Positions 6,277 through 11,432 of a stretch of DNA of 11,432 nucleotides are shown one piece after another. Location of the stretch: contig JAGTUW010000181.1 of the NCBI GenBank assembly GCA_018224345.1, forward strand, positions 1 through 11,432, given 5' to 3'. The notes under the pieces are model-generated. The model saw only the letters and a program-made list of their open reading frames with translations. It was not told the DNA's origin and searched no databases. Source of the stretch: Bacteroidota bacterium (GTDB lineage Bacteria > Bacteroidota > Ignavibacteria > SZUA-365). Position 1 is the first letter of the stretch; each line of letters begins with the position of its first letter. The translations under genes and the position numbers were made by a program.

Positions 6277-9200
6277 TTAATTCCCCTCCGGATCGAGCGC
6301 AAGCTCACGCCATATTCCCAGCAACGGGAAATACAGCGCGGCACGCACCGGCCGTCCGTCCCACTCGCGTATCAATCGGGCATAGCGTTGCAGTTGCGGT
6401 AAGTACTGCTCTTCCTGCATGCGAAGAAAGCTTTCGAGTCCCGCGCCCTCATGCATGGATGTTTTATAATCGACAATCCAGCGCGTTCCTTCCGCATCAA
6501 CATAACTTCGGTCGATCTTGACCGAGACGACCGCAGTTCCGTCAACCCCAGTCAGCGCCAATTCACATTCCGCTTCCGTCTGCGGGGTAAGCAGCATGCG
6601 GCCGCGTTCGTCGGCAAGCATCCGATCGACAGCCTGTGCGGCCCTGTCGAACATCGCCGTGTCGGGATCAGCCATTCCCGACTGCCGGAACAGCGTGCGC
6701 AACAAGAACATGCGCTGCGTGCTCCCCTGCGCTTGCCAGTACGCTATGCCCTCATGCGCAATCCGCTGGAGCAGAGCGTGCACGACAATGCCCACTGCGC
6801 GCGCCGAACGACCGGCACGCCAGGGAATGTCACCATCATCCACGGGCATCCGCATACCCTGCTCCGGAGCCCGCACAGGAAGTTCCTCACGCTCCAACAC
6901 CGAAGGACTCCATTGCGCCGGCACACAACCGTATGTCGTTGCCTGCCTGTCACCCGACGCCGCAGGCGACGCTTCCCTCCCCGGTGCGGCAGTCGAATTT
7001 CTGACAACACCCTGTCGCCACTGCTCATAATCTTCACGCACTGCTTCACCGCATTCCGGCCAGAATAACGACAGCAGCGACCCTTTCTGCGGTTCGACGA
7101 GCGTGCGTTCTCCGTCCTTCTCCCGTTCATGCAATGTCGCACAACAATACAGCCGACGCCTGGCCCGCGTGGCCGCCACATAAAAGAGACGGAGACTCTC
7201 GTGTGAGGATTTCTCCGAACGCAACAGACGGATGTAATCGTAGATGGCATCACGGTCGCCACCGCGTTGCCCCATAGGCGCAATAAGAAAGACCAGTCTG
7301 TCATCCACGACCGCACGCTCCCAGAGCAGCAACCGCTCTTCCTCATGCCTGGGTCTGCCGTCGAGCCGGGGCAGGACGACGATGTCGAACTGCAACCCCT
7401 TCGCCTTGTGAATGGTCATGATCTGTATGCGCGGATCGGCATTCGGATCGGGCGGCGCAAACAGCGCTGCCGCTTCCTGCTCCAGAAGCAGGGGATCGTC
7501 CAGGTCACCGCCTTCGGAGTGCGTAACGAGCAATTGCAGAAATGCCATCGCCGCATCAAGCCCTTCAGCATCCAGAAGGACATGCCCACCGAGCCGGGTC
7601 CAGCAGGAAGCGACCACATCACGCAAGCTGCCTCTCCGCACACATGCACTCCCTTCCGACAGAATGGGCAACACACGCTCGAGTCTCTGCCGGCCGTCAT
7701 CGCTGAGGGAGGCACGACGCGCCGGATCAGCAAGCAGCGTACGCAGAGGCGTCGATTTGTCATCTCCGCAGAGTGCATGCAGGTCCGCCAGCGTCAGGCC
7801 GCAGTAAGGGGCGCGCAGCAGCGAAAGCCAGGCAATGCGATCGGCCGGGTACAGCAGCGCACGCGTGAGCGCCAACAGATCCCTGACCGCTGAATGTCTG
7901 CCGAGCGCCTCGATCTCCACCGCACGGAAGGGAATGTTCTCACGGCGCAGTACAGGGACGAGTTCGGCAAGATGGGTGCGGGATCGCACCAGAACAGCAA
8001 TGGATGCGTCTTCCCCGCAAGGTTCTCCCTTCAACACGTCGGCTATCATCCGGGCTTCCTCTTCCCTGTCTCCCGAATAGACCATGCGATATTCCACCGC
8101 CGTCTCTTCAGCCGGATGCACGGCGACGGACGGCGCATAAGCGACCGCCCCGAAAGCGACGTCGTTGCTGGCGGGCATAATGGATGCAAAGGTCCGGTTT
8201 ACCCAGGATACAACTCCTTCGTGGGAACGGAAGTTCCGTCGCAGCATCACAGGGGTGAGCGGGACATCACCCAGCCGCCGTTCCTCCCAAAGCTGAAGAA
8301 ACAGACCGACCTCCGCCTCGCGGAAGCGGTATATCGACTGCATCGGATCACCGACAAGAAACAGCGTATGCAGATCCGGAGCGCTCCAGCCCGCCGTGAG
8401 ACGGCGAAGCAGAAGAAACTGACTCGCGGACGTATCCTGGAATTCGTCGACGAGAATATGACGAATGCGGTATTCGAGCATCATGGAAAGGTCCGTGGGC
8501 GCGAGTTCCTCACCCAGTGCGCGACGTGCGGCAATGGCGACTTCGATATGATCGGCCGCAGCGCGTCGGCTGAACAACGTGTGCAGACGCAGCAGTGCGG
8601 CCTTCAGGACGAGGACCATCGAGGAAATCACATTCCACTGTGCATCGGCGAATCGGGGCGACGGCAGTTTCCGTACCTTCGCGAGCAGTTCGCGCAATTG
8701 TTCATCACCGCTGACTTTCTCCAGAACATCGATCAGACGCGCCTTCACAGGATCCTTCGGCCCGAACCCCAGACTGATATTGATCCCGCGCGGACTGCGG
8801 AACCCATCCGCGCCCGTCAACAACAGATGTGTGAGTCCCATCCACTGCGTCAGATCTTCGACTTCAGTGCCGGGGGGCTGTGAACGGCCGAGGCAGCCAC
8901 CGAGCTGATCGACCTTGCGGGCAGGATCGCTCTCGAGCACGGCGGCCGCATGTGCTGCCAGTGCGGAGAGTTCATTCACATCCTCTTCGCGCATACTTGC
9001 GCGGCACCGTTCGAGATGCCCCGTAATCGTACGGCTGAATCCCTGTTCGAGCAGGATACGTGTCGACGCGTCGTCGAGACCACCATGTACAATGTCAATC
9101 CATTGATCACGGATGGCGAGCATGGAGACCAGCAGTCCCTCGACGGTTTCAAAGCGGTTGTCGAGATGAATCAGAAGCTCACGAACGGCCGGTCGCAGAT

Positions 9201-9801
9201 CGTCATCTCCCGTCCCGTCAAGCAATACCGCACGCACGGCCTCACTGTAGAACGCTCCCGCATCGTCGGTGACATGCGGCAGTGGACCAATACCCGAAAG
9301 CCAGGGCATCTGTCGTGCGATCCATCCGTTGAGCGCATCGATGGTGAGCAGACGCATACGCCCCGGCTGCTCCTTCAACGACCACCCATGCTGCGCGTCC
9401 TTCTGCAGTACCTGGCGCGCCAGATGCTGCGTTTTCCGGTCATGCTGCTCCTGTGCATCGGGTTCGTCGGCTGTGCGCAGGGCATCGAAGATGCGCATGC
9501 GCATTTCCGATGCCGCCTTGCGTGTGAACGTGATGGCGATGATTTCCTCCGGCGCCTCGACTGTCGCCAGCAAAGCGAGATAGCGTTGAATCAGCAGCTC
9601 CGTTTTCCCCGAACCTGCCGGTGCCTGCACGATGAAGGACCGGGTGACATCGAGGGCATCCTCCCGCGCCTGCATATCTTCATGAACAGCCGTGGCACGT
9701 TCATCCGTGGACCCGTTTCCGACGCCTGCGCCAGCTGTTCCCGGACGATCGGGCATGTCCTTCACCGACAGCAGCGGAGAGCGATATCTATGCCTGCCCA
9801 T
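6277..9801 (-). CDS. addA: RecB/AddA-type UvrD-family helicase-nuclease
   Basis: The 1174-residue product is the motor-nuclease subunit of an AddAB-like complex that unwinds and resects double-strand DNA ends for recombination. Superfamily 1A motifs appear in order: Walker A APAGSGKT (residues 60-67), Ia ITFTRKAASEM (90-100), II VDEFQDT (451-457), III FLVGDPMQSIYRFREAEVG, IV LRRNFRSHEGVV, V MTIHKAKGLQFD (about 790) and VI RLFYVAATRARRRLY. A RecB-like nuclease domain closes the protein: GIVVHALLQRI, then VKIDRSYVDAEG, WIVDYKTS (about 1108), and a Gln-rich QEEQYLPQLQRYARLI segment. The helicase and nuclease residues I can see are intact, and the length is normal for AddA. The start at 9801 is chosen because AGGAGG (9808-9813) precedes it by 6 bases; the frame stays open to 10173 but that extension lies wholly inside the upstream nuclease gene. 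The N-terminal 45 residues before the helicase core are low in similarity. It overlaps the upstream gene by 14 bases. RecB is the main alternative name. Confidence 0.93.
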   Translation of the reverse strand: MGRHRYRSPLLSVKDMPDRPGTAGAGVGNGSTDERATAVHEDMQAREDALDVTRSFIVQAPAGSGKTELLIQRYLALLATVEAPEEIIAITFTRKAASEMRMRIFDALRTADEPDAQEQHDRKTQHLARQVLQKDAQHGWSLKEQPGRMRLLTIDALNGWIARQMPWLSGIGPLPHVTDDAGAFYSEAVRAVLLDGTGDDDLRPAVRELLIHLDNRFETVEGLLVSMLAIRDQWIDIVHGGLDDASTRILLEQGFSRTITGHLERCRASMREEDVNELSALAAHAAAVLESDPARKVDQLGGCLGRSQPPGTEVEDLTQWMGLTHLLLTGADGFRSPRGINISLGFGPKDPVKARLIDVLEKVSGDEQLRELLAKVRKLPSPRFADAQWNVISSMVLVLKAALLRLHTLFSRRAAADHIEVAIAARRALGEELAPTDLSMMLEYRIRHILVDEFQDTSASQFLLLRRLTAGWSAPDLHTLFLVGDPMQSIYRFREAEVGLFLQLWEERRLGDVPLTPVMLRRNFRSHEGVVSWVNRTFASIMPASNDVAFGAVAYAPSVAVHPAEETAVEYRMVYSGDREEEARMIADVLKGEPCGEDASIAVLVRSRTHLAELVPVLRRENIPFRAVEIEALGRHSAVRDLLALTRALLYPADRIAWLSLLRAPYCGLTLADLHALCGDDKSTPLRTLLADPARRASLSDDGRQRLERVLPILSEGSACVRRGSLRDVVASCWTRLGGHVLLDAEGLDAAMAFLQLLVTHSEGGDLDDPLLLEQEAAALFAPPDPNADPRIQIMTIHKAKGLQFDIVVLPRLDGRPRHEEERLLLWERAVVDDRLVFLIAPMGQRGGDRDAIYDYIRLLRSEKSSHESLRLFYVAATRARRRLYCCATLHEREKDGERTLVEPQKGSLLSLFWPECGEAVREDYEQWRQGVVRNSTAAPGREASPAASGDRQATTYGCVPAQWSPSVLEREELPVRAPEQGMRMPVDDGDIPWRAGRSARAVGIVVHALLQRIAHEGIAYWQAQGSTQRMFLLRTLFRQSGMADPDTAMFDRAAQAVDRMLADERGRMLLTPQTEAECELALTGVDGTAVVSVKIDRSYVDAEGTRWIVDYKTSMHEGAGLESFLRMQEEQYLPQLQRYARLIREWDGRPVRAALYFPLLGIWRELALDPEGN

Positions 9802-11432
9802 GCCTGTCCTCCTTTCCTGTCCGTCCGCCGAACCGGGAACGGTCACTGAAATCGTCGCGGTCTCCGTCATCTTCTTCCACCCCGAAACCTGCATCGTTGA
9901 TACGGCAGAGAGAAGGCAGCGGACACCAGCGGCAGGTTCGTTCGCCATCCCGTGGCCGCACGACGGCGTAACCTGACTGAAATTCTTCCGCGAGTACCTT
10001 GAGTACCTCCTCCCACTCTTCACGCAGCATGGTCCAGTCCGCCTCCTCGTACCCGTGTTTTGCGAGATACTCACCGGCCGTCTGCAGTGCGTCGAAGTCC
10101 ATGTCCTCACCGCGCACACCGCAATAGCCGCACTTTCCCCGTCGCAGAACTGCATAGGCCAGGGCGCGCACATCCGACCCCATGGCCCGGAGATACATCG
10201 GGAGTTGTGCTTCTTCCGGTCGGGGAGGCAACCATGCAGCGGCTGTTTTCTTCCCTGTTTTATAATCGATCAGCATCCTGGCGCCTCCCTCGAGACTGTC
10301 GATCCGGTCGATACGCACGGAAAGATGCAGTCCTGCAATTTCCACCTCCGTCGGGACTTCCCTGCCGACGACTTCGAACGGTGGTCGCTGCATTTCCTTG
10401 TGCAGCCATTCATCGAGCAACAGGATCAGGCAGGCGCGTTCCGCTTCGAGTATATGCCCGCTGATCCGTCGTCCCTTTACGGCGCGTTCGTCCTCGAATG
10501 CGAGGGAAACTGCATCGGCGATGTGCTCCAGCCGCTGCGCATCATTCAGCGCCATGAGCGCAGCGCTGCTTCCGAGCTGTTCCCAGAGTCGGTCCAGGGC
10601 CTTGTGTACCAGATTGCCGCGATCGAGTGCACGCAAGCCGTGTACAATATCCTCGGAACGATCGGCATGCAGCCGATACAAGGCGAAGGCACGGAAGGGA
10701 CAGGCGGACTGCGCGGTGATGATGCCGGCTCCACCCCTGACTTCTGTCTGCGTACGTACCGGCGTTGCGTATGTCTCTTCGCGCGACTGCAATACCTGAC
10801 TGTCACTGCCGGCGAGCAGATGGATGACGTCATCCCGTACCGCATCCTTCTCCTCTGTCGCGAAGTCATCGAGCAGCAGACTCGGCAACAATTCCCTGTC
10901 GCCGTCCGTCGCAGAACAGGTGAAGGTCACCTCCTCCGCCAGGCGCATCAGTGCGGTGGTCTGTCCACGCATCTGCACCAGGTACAGCTCGGGATCTGCC
11001 GCGGGCAGTCCTGCGCGCCGCTGCAGTGCGACGGGAAGAAAGGCCGTGCTGTGCGGACGCGGTGGCCAGAGTTCGTCGTTCATGCCGAGCACTCTGCAAT
11101 GTGTGAAGCGTAATCCCGTACTCTCGCGTACCCCCATGATCTGCACGGGCGCGCCGGTGGACTGCACCTGAAACACCCGTTCGCCGGCCAGCAGTCGGAA
11201 GCGTCGCAGCGCCTCGGCAAGTGGAATGGGGCCAAGGACGGCATCAAGGTCACCGAATTCGCGCAGCAATTCCTGAAAACGTTCACGGGCCTGGAATTCG
11301 CGACTGCTCAGCGTGTGATCGCCGGGCCAGCCGAATGCATCAAGGACGTCGAGAAATACTTCCACCCAGGCACCCGGCGTGCGATGTGCATCCCGCGGCA
11401 GTTTCCCCAGCGCGTGCAACAGCGGGTCTTCA
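9788..11432 (-). CDS. AddB-like Fe-S PD-(D/E)XK nuclease, 5' partial
   Basis: The frame is open to the window edge; EDPL precedes the first possible start (TTG at 11419), so this is the C-terminal ~547 residues of a larger protein. The first ~180 visible residues (GAPVQIMGVRESTGLRF, VLGMNDELWPP, STAFLPVALQRRAG, DGDRELLPS) resemble the family described as 'probable DNA repair protein' (TIGR03623, from memory), an AddB relative. A PD-(D/E)XK nuclease domain follows, with SVRIDRIDSLEGGARMLIDYKTGKK (about visible residue 385) and a downstream EEAQLPMYLRAM helix. Four cysteines are placed as in the AddB iron-sulfur nuclease: one in SACPFRAFALYRL (about 240) and three in CRWCPLPSLC near the C-terminus (C-x2-C-x5-C). 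It should act with the downstream AddA-like protein in end resection. The stop overlaps the helicase start by 14 bases. No ATP-binding motif is visible because the N-terminal part is missing. Canonical AddB is the alternative name. Confidence 0.88.
   Translation of the reverse strand, partial: EDPLLHALGKLPRDAHRTPGAWVEVFLDVLDAFGWPGDHTLSSREFQARERFQELLREFGDLDAVLGPIPLAEALRRFRLLAGERVFQVQSTGAPVQIMGVRESTGLRFTHCRVLGMNDELWPPRPHSTAFLPVALQRRAGLPAADPELYLVQMRGQTTALMRLAEEVTFTCSATDGDRELLPSLLLDDFATEEKDAVRDDVIHLLAGSDSQVLQSREETYATPVRTQTEVRGGAGIITAQSACPFRAFALYRLHADRSEDIVHGLRALDRGNLVHKALDRLWEQLGSSAALMALNDAQRLEHIADAVSLAFEDERAVKGRRISGHILEAERACLILLLDEWLHKEMQRPPFEVVGREVPTEVEIAGLHLSVRIDRIDSLEGGARMLIDYKTGKKTAAAWLPPRPEEAQLPMYLRAMGSDVRALAYAVLRRGKCGYCGVRGEDMDFDALQTAGEYLAKHGYEEADWTMLREEWEEVLKVLAEEFQSGYAVVRPRDGERTCRWCPLPSLCRINDAGFGVEEDDGDRDDFSDRSRFGGRTGKEDRHGQA
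9808..9813 (-). promoter_or_regulatory. Shine-Dalgarno site fixing the helicase start
   Basis: On the minus strand AGGAGG lies 6 bases before ATG 9801, inside the last codons of the upstream nuclease gene. It is the strongest ribosome-binding match in the window and rejects the longer frame that reaches 10173. Confidence 0.8.

Noticed and set aside
7894..9849. Long plus-strand frames (329 and 299 codons) opposite the helicase gene
   Set aside because: They are codon-aligned antisense shadows of a gene with all helicase motifs intact; their translations show no domain and have unlikely Cys/Arg/His-rich composition.
9802..10173. N-terminal extension of the helicase by 124 codons
   Set aside because: It overlaps the conserved nuclease and cysteine-cluster coding region of the upstream gene in another frame, while AGGAGG sits correctly before ATG 9801.
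10055..11113. 352-codon plus-strand frame opposite the Fe-S nuclease gene
   Set aside because: It is again codon-aligned antisense to a well-supported gene, with no start signal or recognisable family.

Overview
The window looks like a moderately GC-rich bacterial chromosome segment. A protein with a type IX secretion (T9SS) C-terminal sorting domain points to the Bacteroidota / Chlorobi-Ignavibacteria (FCB) group. An outer-membrane beta-barrel and an ExbB-ExbD-TonB set also fit a diderm of that kind. The assignment is inferred from gene families, not from a marker gene. Ribosome-binding sites of GGAG/GGAGG type precede several starts.

Region 1 (about 1-5123, plus strand) is one tightly packed six-gene cluster. 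In order it holds the 3' end of a periplasmic-type TPR protein, a signal-peptide-bearing beta-barrel that resembles the barrel half of a TonB-dependent receptor but has no room for a plug domain, a very acidic single-pass membrane protein, and then exbB, exbD and tonB. Three of the five junctions overlap (4, 4 and 14 bases) and no terminator is visible inside. A hairpin with a short T-run follows tonB. The simplest reading is a dedicated proton-motive-force-driven envelope system: ExbB/ExbD harvest the gradient, TonB spans the periplasm, the barrel is the likely outer-membrane partner, and the TPR and acidic proteins are accessory parts of unknown role.

Region 2 (5124-5304) is intergenic. It holds the putative terminator and a perfect 8-bp inverted repeat with an 11-nt spacer that overlaps weak promoter-like hexamers.

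Region 3 (5305-6273, plus) encodes a secreted helical protein ending in a T9SS type A sorting domain.

Region 4 (6277-11432, minus) is a convergent two-gene operon for double-strand-break processing. A RecB/AddA-type helicase-nuclease (start at 9801) is overlapped by 14 bases by the upstream gene, an AddB-like Fe-S PD-(D/E)XK nuclease whose 5' part lies beyond the window. The two convergent transcription units are separated by only 3 bases.

No RNA genes, CRISPR arrays, transposases or integrases were seen. The most notable feature is the co-encoded plugless barrel, acidic membrane protein and complete ExbBD-TonB motor.
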